Below are positions 33,417 through 42,811 of a DNA stretch of 64,000 nt, in pieces; within the stretch, counting starts at the first letter, position 1, and each line of letters starts with the position of its first letter. The translations under genes were made by a program, and so were the position numbers. The DNA lies in assembly GCF_019264375.1 (NCBI RefSeq), contig NZ_JAHVAI010000001.1:543847-607846 (forward strand), read 5' to 3'. The notes below the pieces were generated by a model. It was given only the letters and a program-made list of their open reading frames with translations. It ran no database searches and was not told where the DNA came from. Source of the DNA: Sedimentimonas flavescens (GTDB taxonomy: Bacteria; Pseudomonadota; Alphaproteobacteria; Rhodobacterales; Rhodobacteraceae).

Positions 33417-34932
33417 TGTATTTCCCCGAAGGCTTCTTCATCGGCAGGCGCTTGATCTCTTCGAGCGTCTTGGCATCGTAAACGATAACAGCCCCGTCGT
33501 CTTCCCAGATCGAGACAAGCGCCTCGTCGCCGTCCTTGGTGAATTCGACATGCGCCACGGTCTTGCCCGGCTCAGGGTCGAGCGTCTTGACGATCTCGAG
33601 CGTCTCCTTGTCGATGATGTGCATCTTGTCCTTGTTCGGGCCAAAGAACACATCGGCCCAGGCATAGGGCGAATTCGAATGGCTGCGCATGAAGAAGCCG
33701 GGGCCGAGCGTCTCGATCCGCTTCACCGTCTTCCAGCTTTCCATATCGATGACCGAGATCGCCGGGTCTTTCAGATGCGGCGTGGCCATGACGGTCGTGC
33801 CGTTCCACGGCCAGGTGATACCCGACCCAAGATGCGGCATCCCCGGCAGATCGACCTCGGCCACTTCCTTGCCGATATCGAGATCCAGCACCAGCCCGCG
33901 CGCCCCGTCGCGCGAGGCGCCGATCAGGTTGGTGTAGCTGAGATCGAAGAAGAAGTCGTCCATGATGTCCGAGACCGGGATCTTGCGCACGGGGAAGCGC
34001 TCGGTCGTCTTGATCGCGGGTTCCATGCGGTAGTCATGGGCAAAGCCCTGCACCGGCGGGTTGTCGCCGTAGAAGACTTCCCAGACCTGCGGAAGATCCT
34101 TGAGCGCAAGCACAAAGCTTTCACGCGGAGGAGCCTGATAGACCGCCGACACGCGCGAGGGCACTCCGCCCGACCCGGTCACGTCGATGATCTTCTGCAC
34201 GCCCAGATCCTCGGTCGCGAGGATGGTCAGCGTCTGCGGCAGGTAGTTCGCAACCGCAAGCCACTTGCCATCGCCCGACATGGCGATGTTGCGGCTGTTG
34301 AGGCCTGCGCGCACCTGCCCCACAACCTGGAGCGACCAGATATCGTATTTCTGCACCCAGCCGTCGCGCGACATCACGAAGACATAGCGCCCATCGGGGC
34401 TGAACTTGGGCCCGCCATGCACCGCGAAGGGCGTGGCGAAGCGGTCGAGCACCTCGAACGTGTCGCCATCGAGAACCGAGACATGGTGGTCCCCGGTTTC
34501 GACAACCAGCGTGATGTTCATCGGATCGGCGGTGAAGACCGGCGCTTCGGCAGCCTTGTAGTCAGCCGACAGATCGCGGCTGGCATTGGCATCCTCGACG
34601 CTCCAGCGCGGGGTCTCGGCCAGCGGGGTTTCCAGATAGCGCGCGATGGCGGCGACCTGCTCGGGGGCGAGCGTTTCGGCAAAACCCGCCATCTGCGTCG
34701 CGGGACGGCCGTCACTGATCACCTTTTCCAGCGCCGGGCCGAACATGCGGCCAAGCGTCTCGGGGATCAGCGCGGGGCCGGTGCCGCCCAGGCGGTTCTC
34801 GGCGTGGCAGGCGGCGCAATGCTCGGCAAACAGCGCCTGTGGGTCGGGCTCGGCCAGCGCGGGTCCGGTTGCGGCCAGAACCAGCGCGATGGCGCCTGCC
34901 AGACGGTCAGAAGAAACGATGCTGCGGATCAT
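33373..34932 (-). CDS. nirN: NirN, periplasmic dihydro-haem d1 dehydrogenase
   Basis: A 519-residue relative of cytochrome cd1. After a signal peptide ([20 protein letters not shown]...) comes a haem c motif CAACH (39-43), then an eight-bladed propeller ([20 protein letters not shown]). NirN binds the d1 precursor and makes the last double bond before insertion into NirS. Its start overlaps nirJ by 26 bases. It can be told from NirS by lower identity and the shorter N-terminal domain. Confidence 0.92.
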   Translation of the reverse strand: MIRSIVSSDRLAGAIALVLAATGPALAEPDPQALFAEHCAACHAENRLGGTGPALIPETLGRMFGPALEKVISDGRPATQMAGFAETLAPEQVAAIARYLETPLAETPRWSVEDANASRDLSADYKAAEAPVFTADPMNITLVVETGDHHVSVLDGDTFEVLDRFATPFAVHGGPKFSPDGRYVFVMSRDGWVQKYDIWSLQVVGQVRAGLNSRNIAMSGDGKWLAVANYLPQTLTILATEDLGVQKIIDVTGSGGVPSRVSAVYQAPPRESFVLALKDLPQVWEVFYGDNPPVQGFAHDYRMEPAIKTTERFPVRKIPVSDIMDDFFFDLSYTNLIGASRDGARGLVLDLDIGKEVAEVDLPGMPHLGSGITWPWNGTTVMATPHLKDPAISVIDMESWKTVKRIETLGPGFFMRSHSNSPYAWADVFFGPNKDKMHIIDKETLEIVKTLDPEPGKTVAHVEFTKDGDEALVSIWEDDGAVIVYDAKTLEEIKRLPMKKPSGKYNVWNKISFEAGTSH

Positions 34933-36118
34933 GGCTCTTGCCTCGGAACGGAGTGACGGTCACGCGCGGGCCATCGGCCTCAAGGCCGATTTCCGACGCG
35001 GAGAGATAGCAGGCGGGGTCTTCCGCCCAGGGGTCGCCGGTCAGTTGCAGCGCGCGAATGCGGGTATTGCCGCCGCAGACCGACTTGTAGGCGCAGGCGC
35101 CGCAGCGACCCTTGAGCGGGCGCGGCCGGGTGCGCAAAGTCGCCAGCATCTGGTCATCGCCGGTCCACAGTTCGGAGAAGGGGCGCTCCTTGATCGAGCC
35201 GACGGTGTAATCCGACCAGTAGGTGTCGGGATGCACCCGCCCCTGCGTGTCGATATTGGCCACACCCAGACCCGAGCTGTTGCCGCCCCAGGCCTCGAGA
35301 TGGGCGCGGATATGCTCGGCCTTCTCGGGGAAGTTCTTCTCGACCCAACGCAGGAAATAGACAGCGTCGGCGTCGTTGTTGCCGGTGACGATCTCCAGCG
35401 GCATGTCCTCGGCCACGGCGATCCAGGCGCGATCGAGCAACTCGTCCATCGCCGCGCGGGTGCGGGCGTGTTCGGTATCCTCGCCCCGGTGCTTGTCGCC
35501 GCGCCCGGCATAGACGAGGTGCGACAGGTAGAACTTGTCCACGCCCTCGCGATCGCACAGGTCCATCATTGCGGGCATCTGTTCGGCATTGTCGGCGGTG
35601 ATGGTGAAGCGCAGCCCCACCTTGACCTTCCGCTTGAGCAACTCGCGCACGCCGACCAACGCCGCGTCGAAAGCGCCGTCGAGGCCGCGGAACCAGTCGT
35701 TCGTCGCACCGATCCCGTCAAGCGAGATCCCAACGTAGTCAAAGCCCAGATCGGCGATGCGCCCGGCATTCTCGGCATTGATCAGCGTGCCGTTGGTGGA
35801 CAGCGACAGGTGACGGAAGTTCAGCTCTTTCGCGCGCTCGGCCAGTTCGAAGAAGTCGAAACGCGAGAGCGGCTCGCCCCCCGACAGGATCAGCGCCGGA
35901 ATGCCGAACGCCTTCAGGTCGTCCAGCACGCCCATCGCCTGTTCGTGGCTCAACTCGCCCGGGAAATGGGTGTCGGCCGAGGTGGTATAGCAATGCCGGC
36001 AGCGCAGGTTGCAGCGCCGCGTGAGGTTCCAAATCACCACAGGCTTCACGGGGCCACGGCGCTCGCGCACCGGGGTCGGCGCGACAAGCTCGCGCATGTA
36101 TTGCGTCAGACGGAACAT
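34907..36118 (-). CDS. nirJ: NirJ, radical SAM enzyme of haem d1 synthesis
   Basis: A 403-residue radical SAM protein with the cluster motif C36-NLR-C40-RH-C43. A C-terminal second cluster region contains [13 protein letters not shown] and a later DPACYL. NirJ removes the propionate side chains and installs the oxo groups on didecarboxysirohaem in the cytoplasm. Gene position between nirH and nirN is standard. Confidence 0.94.
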   Translation of the reverse strand: MFRLTQYMRELVAPTPVRERRGPVKPVVIWNLTRRCNLRCRHCYTTSADTHFPGELSHEQAMGVLDDLKAFGIPALILSGGEPLSRFDFFELAERAKELNFRHLSLSTNGTLINAENAGRIADLGFDYVGISLDGIGATNDWFRGLDGAFDAALVGVRELLKRKVKVGLRFTITADNAEQMPAMMDLCDREGVDKFYLSHLVYAGRGDKHRGEDTEHARTRAAMDELLDRAWIAVAEDMPLEIVTGNNDADAVYFLRWVEKNFPEKAEHIRAHLEAWGGNSSGLGVANIDTQGRVHPDTYWSDYTVGSIKERPFSELWTGDDQMLATLRTRPRPLKGRCGACAYKSVCGGNTRIRALQLTGDPWAEDPACYLSASEIGLEADGPRVTVTPFRGKSHDPQHRFF

Positions 36119-36121
36119 GGA

Positions 36122-36604
36122 TCAGCCCTCTCCCCGGATACGTAATCCGGTCTTTTTCAGGATACGGGTGGAATAGAGGATATCCTTGGCCCGACAGGCG
36201 GGACCAAGAAGATCGGAGATCACGGCGCGTTTGGCCTCGACCTCGTCGCGGGAAGAGCCATGGACCATGGCAAAGAGGTTGTAGGGCCAGCCCTCGGCGC
36301 GCGGACGAAGATAGCAATGCGAGACGAAATCGAGCGCGCCGACCTGCGCACCAAGTTCGGTCGCCCGGTCGTCCTGCACATCCCAAACAGACATGCCGTT
36401 CGCCGTCATGCCAAGCGCGTAGTGGTTGGGGGCAAGCGCGATGCGGCGGATCACGCCGCGCTCTTGCATGGCGCGCATCCGCGCCATCAGCACTTCGACA
36501 TCCAACCCCAGCTGCCCCGCGATCTCAGCGTAGGGCTCGGAGGTGACCGGAAGCCCGGCCTGGGTCGCTGCGATAATACGTCTGTCGATAGCGTCGATAC
36601 TCAT
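36122..36604 (-). CDS. nirH: NirH, sirohaem decarboxylase subunit
   Basis: A 160-residue Lrp/AsnC-like protein starting MSIDAIDRRIIAATQAG at 36604, chosen because ATG overlaps the nirG stop. A helix-turn-helix-like N-terminus is followed by the effector-type domain (RIALAPNHYALGMTANGMSVWDV). With NirDL and NirG it decarboxylates sirohaem to didecarboxysirohaem. It is distinguished from nirG by order and sequence only. Confidence 0.88.
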   Translation of the reverse strand: MSIDAIDRRIIAATQAGLPVTSEPYAEIAGQLGLDVEVLMARMRAMQERGVIRRIALAPNHYALGMTANGMSVWDVQDDRATELGAQVGALDFVSHCYLRPRAEGWPYNLFAMVHGSSRDEVEAKRAVISDLLGPACRAKDILYSTRILKKTGLRIRGEG

Positions 36605-37074
36605 GCCGGAACCCGAAAGCCGATGAAGAACTCTTCGAGCTTTGGGAAACGGTGGACGCACATCCCCGTTTCCCGCTCGATCGCATCGGCTGCCTGCGTG
36701 ATCCCTTCGAGCGTCTCCGCCGCGAGCACGAACCACATGTTCAGCCGGTGCGTGCGTTCATAATTGTGCGCGACCTCCGGATGGGCATTGACCAAAGTCA
36801 TGACCTGCTCGAATTCGGCCTCGGGGACTTCCATCGCGCAAAGGCAGAAAGCTCCACCCATGGCGGCAGCATCGTAGAACGGCCCGAACCGCGTGATCGC
36901 GCCAAGTTCGCGCAGGTGGCGGATGCGGGTGATCAGGTCCTTTTCCTCCAACCCCAGTTGCTCTGCCGCAACGGCGAAAGGATGCGGAGCGATCGGAAAA
37001 CCGTCCTGCAGCGCGTTCAGGATCTTGCGATCCTCCGCGTCGAGCACATCGGGCGAAAGCGGCGCGCGTCTCAT
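36601..37074 (-). CDS. nirG: NirG, sirohaem decarboxylase subunit
   Basis: A 157-residue AsnC-like protein (DVLDAEDRKILNALQDGFPIAP; RFGPFYDAAAMGGAFCLCAM; NYERTHRLNMWFVLAAE). The Tyr-Glu-Arg-x-His segment matches the sirohaem-binding region of the family. It overlaps both neighbours by four bases (nirDL and nirH). The reaction is removal of two acetate carboxyls of sirohaem. Confidence 0.88.
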   Translation of the reverse strand: MRRAPLSPDVLDAEDRKILNALQDGFPIAPHPFAVAAEQLGLEEKDLITRIRHLRELGAITRFGPFYDAAAMGGAFCLCAMEVPEAEFEQVMTLVNAHPEVAHNYERTHRLNMWFVLAAETLEGITQAADAIERETGMCVHRFPKLEEFFIGFRVPA

Positions 37075-38063
37075 TCGGCAGCCTCCAGAGCAGGGCGGGC
37101 CTGAAGCATCGCCCCAGTCTGCTTGAAGCAGCGGACCGAGAACAGCACGCGCGGCTCGGCACCGGCCAGTTCAGGCAGCGCGGCGGCTCCCGCGATAACC
37201 TCAAGCGCCTCGGAACGGGTCTTGGCGTGCACCATGCAAAACAGCGGATGCTCCCACCCTTCTGACAGGCGGCGCTCATAGCACAACGTCACGCCGGGAT
37301 GACCGATCAGCGCCTTGCCCGCGGCCTCGACCTGATCAAGCGGCATCTTCCAGGTCACCATCGCGTTCGAGCGCCAGCCAAGTGCCCGGTGGCGCACGAT
37401 GATGCCCATTCGGGTGATGATACGCGCCTCGCTGAGCGCGGCGATACGTGCGATGACCTCATCCTCGGTCATGCCAAGACGGGCACCAATCTCGGCGAAG
37501 GGTTGGGGCACAAGCGGCAAGCCATCGGTCAGCGCCTGCAGGATCGCGCGATCGCCGTCGCGGATCGCATCGAGATCGGCGGGCTGATCGAGCTTGAGCA
37601 CATGGCGCGGCCCCTCCAGGCGGAAACCAAGATCGACGTTGAACGCCCGCTGCAAGGGCAGGTTCAGCACCCGCAACCCGCTGCGTTCAGCGATACGCTC
37701 AAGGATCTCGGCAAGGCTGTCGGCATCGGGGGCGGTGGCGACGAACCAGATGTTCCACTCATCCTCGCGCAGGTAGGAATGGTTGACGCCCGGCTCGGAC
37801 CCGACGATCTGCGCCACCTCTTCGATACGCCACTCGGGCACCGCGAGCGCCGCGAGCGTCGACGCACCAACGGTATTGGGCCGACAGGTCGCACCCACAC
37901 GGGCCATGGTGCCGCTGTCGCGCAGCTGCACCAGGCGCATCAGCACCTCTTCCTCGGTCTCGTTCAGCATCTGCGCCATGGTCGCAAAGGGGCGAGCCAC
38001 CAGCGGCAGGTCGCGCTGCCATTCATCCAGAAGGCGCATGTCGAGGGGCGTCAGAAATGCCAT
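37071..38063 (-). CDS. nirDL: NirDL fusion, sirohaem decarboxylase
   Basis: A 330-residue protein made of two tandem AsnC-like units. Residues 1-160 are NirD-like (CRPNTVGASTLAALAVP; NHSYLREDEWNIWFVATA). Residues 170-330 are NirL-like (RMGIIVRHRALGWRSNAMVTW; CYERRLSEGWEHPLFCMVH). Pseudomonas encodes these as separate nirD and nirL, while Paracoccus-type organisms fuse them. It starts two bases after nirF ends. Confidence 0.92.
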   Translation of the reverse strand: MAFLTPLDMRLLDEWQRDLPLVARPFATMAQMLNETEEEVLMRLVQLRDSGTMARVGATCRPNTVGASTLAALAVPEWRIEEVAQIVGSEPGVNHSYLREDEWNIWFVATAPDADSLAEILERIAERSGLRVLNLPLQRAFNVDLGFRLEGPRHVLKLDQPADLDAIRDGDRAILQALTDGLPLVPQPFAEIGARLGMTEDEVIARIAALSEARIITRMGIIVRHRALGWRSNAMVTWKMPLDQVEAAGKALIGHPGVTLCYERRLSEGWEHPLFCMVHAKTRSEALEVIAGAAALPELAGAEPRVLFSVRCFKQTGAMLQARPALEAAE

Positions 38064-38065
38064 GA

Positions 38066-39214
38066 TTACAATCCCAGTCTGTGGGCGCGCGCGGTGAAGA
38101 AGATCCCCGAGGGGCTCTCGGCCGCGATCTCGCCGATGGGTTCCAAGGTGGTGGTGTCATAGATCACCACCTTGTTCTCGTCCCGCACCGAGACCCAGGC
38201 TTCGGTCCCGCGCGAGGTGAATTCCATGTGCAGCACGGCAGGGCCGGGCTTCATCTCGCCGACAACCTCATGCGTCATCGAATCGATGACCTGAACAGTA
38301 TCGTTGTCGGGATGAGCGAAATTAACCCAGACCTGCCGCCCACCGGGGCGCGCCATGGCAAAGACCGGCTGTCCGTGAGTGGCGGTTCGGCCCGTTTCTT
38401 CCAAAGTGCGCGAATCGATCCAGAGCACTTCGTGGTGGTGGATCGCGGGCAGCACGATCTGGTCGCCCGCTTTCGCCCAACCTTCGAGGTGCGGCATCTT
38501 GTAGACCGGCATCTCCTCCTTGCCGCGCCCGTATTGGGGCAGGATGCGGCGAGGCTCGGGCACTTCGGCCCAGAGGTCGATCGAGGTCAGCCCGTCCTCG
38601 CCGAACAGCCCGGCGATATAGGTGCGTCCATCATCGGTCACCAGCGCATCGTAAGGCTCGGCGCCGATGTTGCTCAGCGTGGTGATCTTGGGCTCGGGAC
38701 CCGACATGTCGACGATCTTCGTCTCGCCCGTATCCCAGACCGAGAAGACAAACTTGCGGCCCGGCGCGTCTTCCAGCCCAAGCGCCTTGCCACCCGCGGG
38801 AATCGCCACGAGCTGCTCCAGCGTCTCGGCATCGAAAATATTCACGCCGCCGGGTTCGTAATTCGCAACCGCGATCAGCTTGCCATCGTCGGAAATCGCA
38901 CCGCCGATGGAGTTGCCCGCCTGCACGACGCGCCCGACGATCTGCTGCGTCAGCAGGTCAAGCTTCGTCAGCCCGCCGTCGCGACCGAAGATATAGGCAA
39001 AACGCTCGTCCGCCGAAAAGACCAGCGAGGCGTGCGACAGATCGCCGAACCCTTCGACCCGGCCAATCGCGGCACGTTCGGATTGATCGACAATCAGCAC
39101 CGAGCCCGTCGCGCGTTCGACCACGACCCCCAGATCGCCGGTGGCGCGCAACTCTTGCGCGAATGCGGGGGCGGTGAGGGCGGTGCACAGCAGGAAAGCA
39201 GCAAGACGGTTCAT
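38066..39214 (-). CDS. nirF: NirF, periplasmic haem d1 biogenesis protein
   Basis: A 382-residue propeller protein with Sec signal MNRLAAFLLCTALTAPAFA. The start at 39214 overlaps the nirC stop (ATGA); earlier in-frame codons lie inside nirC. It resembles the d1 domain of NirS (GYxx blades such as FIFGRDGGLTKLDLLTQQIVGRV-type repeats) but has no haem c motif. NirF is required for a late step of d1 synthesis and interacts with NirS and NirN. Confidence 0.92.
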   Translation of the reverse strand: MNRLAAFLLCTALTAPAFAQELRATGDLGVVVERATGSVLIVDQSERAAIGRVEGFGDLSHASLVFSADERFAYIFGRDGGLTKLDLLTQQIVGRVVQAGNSIGGAISDDGKLIAVANYEPGGVNIFDAETLEQLVAIPAGGKALGLEDAPGRKFVFSVWDTGETKIVDMSGPEPKITTLSNIGAEPYDALVTDDGRTYIAGLFGEDGLTSIDLWAEVPEPRRILPQYGRGKEEMPVYKMPHLEGWAKAGDQIVLPAIHHHEVLWIDSRTLEETGRTATHGQPVFAMARPGGRQVWVNFAHPDNDTVQVIDSMTHEVVGEMKPGPAVLHMEFTSRGTEAWVSVRDENKVVIYDTTTLEPIGEIAAESPSGIFFTARAHRLGL

Positions 39215-39534
39215 TGGTTTTGATCTTTCAGCAGGTAATCGGCGATCCAGTAGGCCTCGGCCTCGCTCATCAGCGGGCGCCAGGGCGGCATCGCGGTATT
39301 GGGCACACCGTCGAGAATAACAGTGGCGATCAGTTCGCGGTCCTGGCCCTCCAGCGCCTCGGGGGTCAGCGGACTGCCAAGCCCCCCCTTGCGCGTCAGC
39401 CCGTGGCACGAGCCGCAATCCTGGACGACCAGATGCTCAAGCTGCGCCGCGCGCTCCGGCCCCACCACTTCGGCGGTGGCCGGCAGCGTGATCGCAAGCA
39501 ACAGCAGGACGGCGGCGGCGAGCATCTTAGGCAT
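39211..39534 (-). CDS. nirC: NirC, small cytochrome c of the nir operon
   Basis: A 107-residue protein with signal peptide (MPKMLAAAVLLLLAITLPATA) and one haem c motif CGSCH (40-44). Methionine in NTAMPPW is the probable sixth ligand. The start at 39534 lies 8 bases inside nirE; a second ATG follows at 39525. NirC may donate electrons to NirS or oxidise d1 precursors with NirN/NirF. Confidence 0.9.
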   Translation of the reverse strand: MPKMLAAAVLLLLAITLPATAEVVGPERAAQLEHLVVQDCGSCHGLTRKGGLGSPLTPEALEGQDRELIATVILDGVPNTAMPPWRPLMSEAEAYWIADYLLKDQNQ

Positions 39535-40321
39535 GGCACCGCTCCGCGCCGGGATCGGCCAGAACGGCCGTGCACAGGCAGCCAGCGCTGGTGCGCCCCG
39601 AGAGGCCCGCAACCGCGCCCACGATGAAGATCACCGGGCTTTCGAGGTCCGAGCGCGCCAGATCTCCCTCGATCCGGTCAAGCCGGGAATCGAGGCGCTG
39701 CTCTTGCGCGGTGGTGGCCGAGGCGACCGCCATGACCGGGGTCGATCCTTCCAGCCCATGCGCCATCAGCTGCGTCGCGATCAGGCGGATGGTTGCCTTG
39801 CCCATGTAGAAAACGAGCGTGGTTTCCGGGTCGGCAAGCCCCGCCCAGTCGAGATCGAGCATCTCGTCGGCCTTGCAATGGCCGGTGATGTAGCGCACCG
39901 AACGCGCGAGACCACGATGCGTCAGCGGCACCCCGGTGGAGGCCGAAGCCCCCTGTGCCGCGGTAATGCCCGGCACCACGGCGAAGGGCACACCGGCCTC
40001 GGCCAGTCGCGCGGTTTCTTCGCAGCCACGGCCGAAGATGAACGGATCGCCTCCCTTGAGGCGCACCACGTTGCGGCCCGCCTGCGCGTAACGCACGAGA
40101 ATTTCGTTGATTTCCTCTTGCGGCACCGGGTGGTGATGCGTGCTCTTGCCAACGTTCACCCGCTCGGCCTCCGGCGGAATCATCGCCAGAATCTCGGCGG
40201 CGACAAGCCGGTCATAGACCACGACATCGGCGGAGCCGATCAGCCGCGCCGCCTTGAGGGTCAACAATTCCGGGTCGCCCGGACCTGCGCCGACAAGTGT
40301 AACCGTCCCTATGTTACCCAT
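39527..40321 (-). CDS. nirE: NirE, uroporphyrinogen III C-methyltransferase
   Basis: A 264-residue SUMT family protein starting MGNIGTVTLVGAGPGDPELL at 40321. VVRLKGGDPFIFGRG, VPGITAAQGASA and PLTHRGLARSV are class signatures. It makes precorrin-2 from uroporphyrinogen III, the entry to sirohaem and haem d1. It is the first gene of the d1 operon, with a perfect NNR palindrome 68 bases upstream. Confidence 0.94.
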   Translation of the reverse strand: MGNIGTVTLVGAGPGDPELLTLKAARLIGSADVVVYDRLVAAEILAMIPPEAERVNVGKSTHHHPVPQEEINEILVRYAQAGRNVVRLKGGDPFIFGRGCEETARLAEAGVPFAVVPGITAAQGASASTGVPLTHRGLARSVRYITGHCKADEMLDLDWAGLADPETTLVFYMGKATIRLIATQLMAHGLEGSTPVMAVASATTAQEQRLDSRLDRIEGDLARSDLESPVIFIVGAVAGLSGRTSAGCLCTAVLADPGAERCHA

Positions 40322-40381
40322 GTCACGTCCTCTGCTTGGAATTACTCCAACCGACCATGCCAAAACTGACCCGCGATTATC

Positions 40382-40395
40382 TTGACGGAAGTCAA
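40382..40395. promoter_or_regulatory. NNR-type site upstream of nirE
   Basis: TTGACggaaGTCAA has perfect inverted halves. Its centre lies about 68 bases from the nirE start, which places it near -41.5 if transcription starts about 27 bases before the gene. It gives the d1 operon its own promoter separate from nirS. Confidence 0.75.
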
Positions 40396-40423
40396 TCTTG
40401 GCCGATCCAGGTGGAATTTCCTG

Positions 40424-40837
40424 CTAGGGCTTGACGATGACCTTGCCAATCATGTCGCGGCTTTCCCAATGCGGGCCGCACAGATAGCCCCATTCGCCGG
40501 GGATATCGAAGGTCTGCTCTGCGGTTTCTTCGGGGAACAGGCGCTCACTTTCGGGCTCGCCCGCATCGCGAAACCAGGTCGAATGCGAGGTGCGTTTGTC
40601 CACGTTCACCCAGCGAATCGTGGTGCCCGCAGGAACTTCGACCTCGATCGGGCAGAAGGTGTATTTGTACATCAGAACGACCTCGACACCCTCTGCTTCC
40701 GCCGAAGGGTGGCCATAGATCTCGGCATAGCGCTCCTCTGCCTCGGTGCAGATCGCGGCGATCTTGACAGGGTCGGTCTCGGCTAGGGCCGGCGCGGCCC
40801 AGAGCGCGGCAAGGGCGATCGGAAGAATGGCTTTCAT
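40424..40837 (-). CDS. Periplasmic cupredoxin (type 1 copper protein)
   Basis: A 137-residue protein with signal MKAILPIALAALWAAPALA. The ATG at 40837 follows ggag; a TTG six bases earlier is less likely. Type 1 copper ligands are H85 (RTSHSTW), C120, H123 and M129 (YLCGPHWESRDM). It is not a standard pseudoazurin, because the segment before the first histidine contains extra cysteines (C30, C62). Position after nirS and the multihaem gene suggests an electron donor to NirS, or copper handling. Confidence 0.85.
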   Translation of the reverse strand: MKAILPIALAALWAAPALAETDPVKIAAICTEAEERYAEIYGHPSAEAEGVEVVLMYKYTFCPIEVEVPAGTTIRWVNVDKRTSHSTWFRDAGEPESERLFPEETAEQTFDIPGEWGYLCGPHWESRDMIGKVIVKP

Positions 40838-40853
40838 CGTCAATACTCCATCC

Positions 40854-40889
40854 GGAAAAGGAGAAGGGCGGCAGGTTACCCCGCCGCCC
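40854..40889 (-). terminator. Hairpin terminator after the multihaem cytochrome gene
   Basis: On the reverse strand stem GGGCGGC/GCCGCCC with a ten-base loop is followed by TTCTCCTTTTCC. It lies between the hexahaem cytochrome stop (40898) and the cupredoxin start (40837). Confidence 0.65.
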
Positions 40890-40897
40890 CGTCCTTG

Positions 40898-42694
40898 TCA
40901 CTGCGCCGTGGCGTTGATTTCCACGTTGGGATCGTCAAGCCCCAGTCGCCAGTCCATCGAGACATGGTGGAAGCGCGCGGTGGTAAAGTCGTCGTGGATC
41001 GCGAAGCCCACGGTGTAGACCTTGCCAGCCTCGATCTTCACATCGCCCGGCGCCCCGGTGTCGAGCGGCCGCTTGATGACCACGGTCCAGGTGTCGCCTT
41101 CCAGCGTGACCGAGGTGTCGATCGGTGCGCCCTCATCCACACGGCGTGCATCGAGGATGTGGCCGTTGTTGCCGCCGGTCGGGTTGGCGCGCAGAAGGTC
41201 CATGAAGGTGCCGCCATCGAGATAGGCCGCGATCTCATCCTCGGACTTCAGCTTGTCCCATCCACCGAGCGGTGCGTTGTTACGCCCCTTCAGCTCGATC
41301 TCGGTACGCGATTCCGCGATGTATTTCGAGACAAACTCGCTGGCGCCGATGCGCTGCGCGACATCCCCTGCCGCCGCCAGAGCGTCCGCTTCCGGAGCGT
41401 CAGGCATGTAGCGGCTGTCGTTGTGGCAGGTCGCCCAGCAACCGGCCTGCTCGACATACTCGATGCCCTGACCCGCGATCATCATGGCAACCTTGACCGG
41501 GTTTTCGGGATCCATCTTGCCGCCTTCGACGAAGGGCACGGGCGTATGCGCCGCGGCCTTGAACTGAAGGCGCAGATAGAGGTTCTCGGCATCGTGGGTC
41601 GCCTGAAGCGACGCGTCGATCGAACCGCGCTTGCCTGGGATCGGGGTCGGCTCGGCCTTCTCGCCGGTCACGATCTTCTGACCCATCGCAGGGAGTTCCT
41701 TGGCGTGGCAGGTCGAGCACTTGTCGCCGCCTTTGGTGAACGGACGAGCACCGCCATGCGTCTTGCCGTTCTGCACCCATTCGAAGCTGGCCTGACCCGG
41801 GTAGAACATGGTCACCGTAATCGGGCTCGCCTTGCCCCAGTCGATCCCGACGTCGGCGGTTCCGCTCGAAGCTGCAGGAGCAGCCGAGGCGGAAGCCCCC
41901 GCATCGCCACCGCTGGCAGCAGCCTTGGCCTGTTCGACCGCAGCGGCAATGCGCGCCACAACGGCCTCTTCTGCGGCCGTGGCAGCTGCCGCGGCAGCTT
42001 CGGCCTCGGCGGCCTCTTTCGCTTCGATCCGCGCCAGGCTCTCAAGGTATTCCTGCGGGATCTCGCGGGCAAACTTCGGATTCGGGGCTTCGAGCTGGGC
42101 GAGGTATTCCTCGTCGGCGCGGTCACGCACATTCGTGTGCGCAATCCCCTTGTGGCAGTCGATACAGGTCTGGCCCGTCTCGATCGCATTCATGTGCTGC
42201 TGGCGCGCGCGCGGGCGCTGCTTTTCGGGCAGCATGGATTCGAAATCGTGACAGTTGCGGCACTCGCGCGAATCCGACGATTTCATCCGCTCCCATTCGT
42301 TCATCGCCAGATGAAGCCGCTTGGCGTCGAACTTCTCGGGCGTCGAGATCGAGCCGGTCAGCTTGCCCCAAACCTCTTTCGAAGCCTTGATCTTGCGGAT
42401 GATCTTATGCGTCCAGTCCTTCGGCACGTGACAGTCCGAACAGACCGCGCCCACCCCCGAACGGTTCACGTCGTGGATGGTTCCCTTGTATTCGGCATAG
42501 ACGTTATCCTCCATCTCGTGACACGAGATGCAGAATGGCATCGTGTTGGTGGCTTCCATCGCGGTGTTGAAGCCGCCCCAGAAGACGATCCCAGCGATGA
42601 AGGCTGCGGCTGCGCCCATGACGGGCACGCCGAAATAGACGTAGCGGCGCCAAAGGCGGCCGGTTTTTTTGGATTCGGTAGTGTCGTCAGACAT
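40898..42694 (-). CDS. NapC/NirT-type multihaem cytochrome fused to an ethylbenzene-dehydrogenase-like haem domain
   Basis: A 598-residue membrane-anchored cytochrome. One helix (22-42) is followed by four haem c motifs of a NapC/NirT domain: CISCH (55-59), CSDCH (85-89), CRNCH (145-149) and CIDCH (177-181). An Ala/Glu-rich helical linker (about 220-278) leads to a second domain with CSTCH (326-330) and a CX3CH motif CWATCH (419-424). That domain resembles the haem-binding family of ethylbenzene and dimethylsulfide dehydrogenase gamma subunits. NapC/NirT proteins oxidise quinol and reduce periplasmic enzymes. It directly follows nirS, so an electron route from quinol to NirS is likely. Confidence 0.88.
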   Translation of the reverse strand: MSDDTTESKKTGRLWRRYVYFGVPVMGAAAAFIAGIVFWGGFNTAMEATNTMPFCISCHEMEDNVYAEYKGTIHDVNRSGVGAVCSDCHVPKDWTHKIIRKIKASKEVWGKLTGSISTPEKFDAKRLHLAMNEWERMKSSDSRECRNCHDFESMLPEKQRPRARQQHMNAIETGQTCIDCHKGIAHTNVRDRADEEYLAQLEAPNPKFAREIPQEYLESLARIEAKEAAEAEAAAAAATAAEEAVVARIAAAVEQAKAAASGGDAGASASAAPAASSGTADVGIDWGKASPITVTMFYPGQASFEWVQNGKTHGGARPFTKGGDKCSTCHAKELPAMGQKIVTGEKAEPTPIPGKRGSIDASLQATHDAENLYLRLQFKAAAHTPVPFVEGGKMDPENPVKVAMMIAGQGIEYVEQAGCWATCHNDSRYMPDAPEADALAAAGDVAQRIGASEFVSKYIAESRTEIELKGRNNAPLGGWDKLKSEDEIAAYLDGGTFMDLLRANPTGGNNGHILDARRVDEGAPIDTSVTLEGDTWTVVIKRPLDTGAPGDVKIEAGKVYTVGFAIHDDFTTARFHHVSMDWRLGLDDPNVEINATAQ

Positions 42695-42756
42695 GATCGC
42701 TCCTGCGCGGCGGAGGGGTCTTGGCGTCTGGCAGCACCCGTCCAGCCCTATGCATG

Positions 42757-42793
42757 GGAAGAAAAGGGGCCGCCCCGGTATCCGAGGCGGCCC
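42757..42793 (-). terminator. Hairpin terminator after nirS
   Basis: Eight base pairs GGGCCGCC/GGCGGCCC with a further inner CGG/CCG pairing are followed on the reverse strand by CTTTTCTTCCC. It begins 18 bases after the nirS stop and would reduce transcription into the multihaem cytochrome gene. Confidence 0.7.
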
Positions 42794-42811
42794 GCTGCAC
42801 GTAACCCGTTA

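Noticed and set aside
33373..34932. A second nirS
   Set aside because: The N-terminal domain, gene order and divergence from the nirS at 42812 fit NirN.
36788..36801. TTGACcaaaGTCAT, one base from the NNR box
   Set aside because: It lies inside nirG coding sequence (antisense of M-T-L-V-N), far from any start. Taken as chance.
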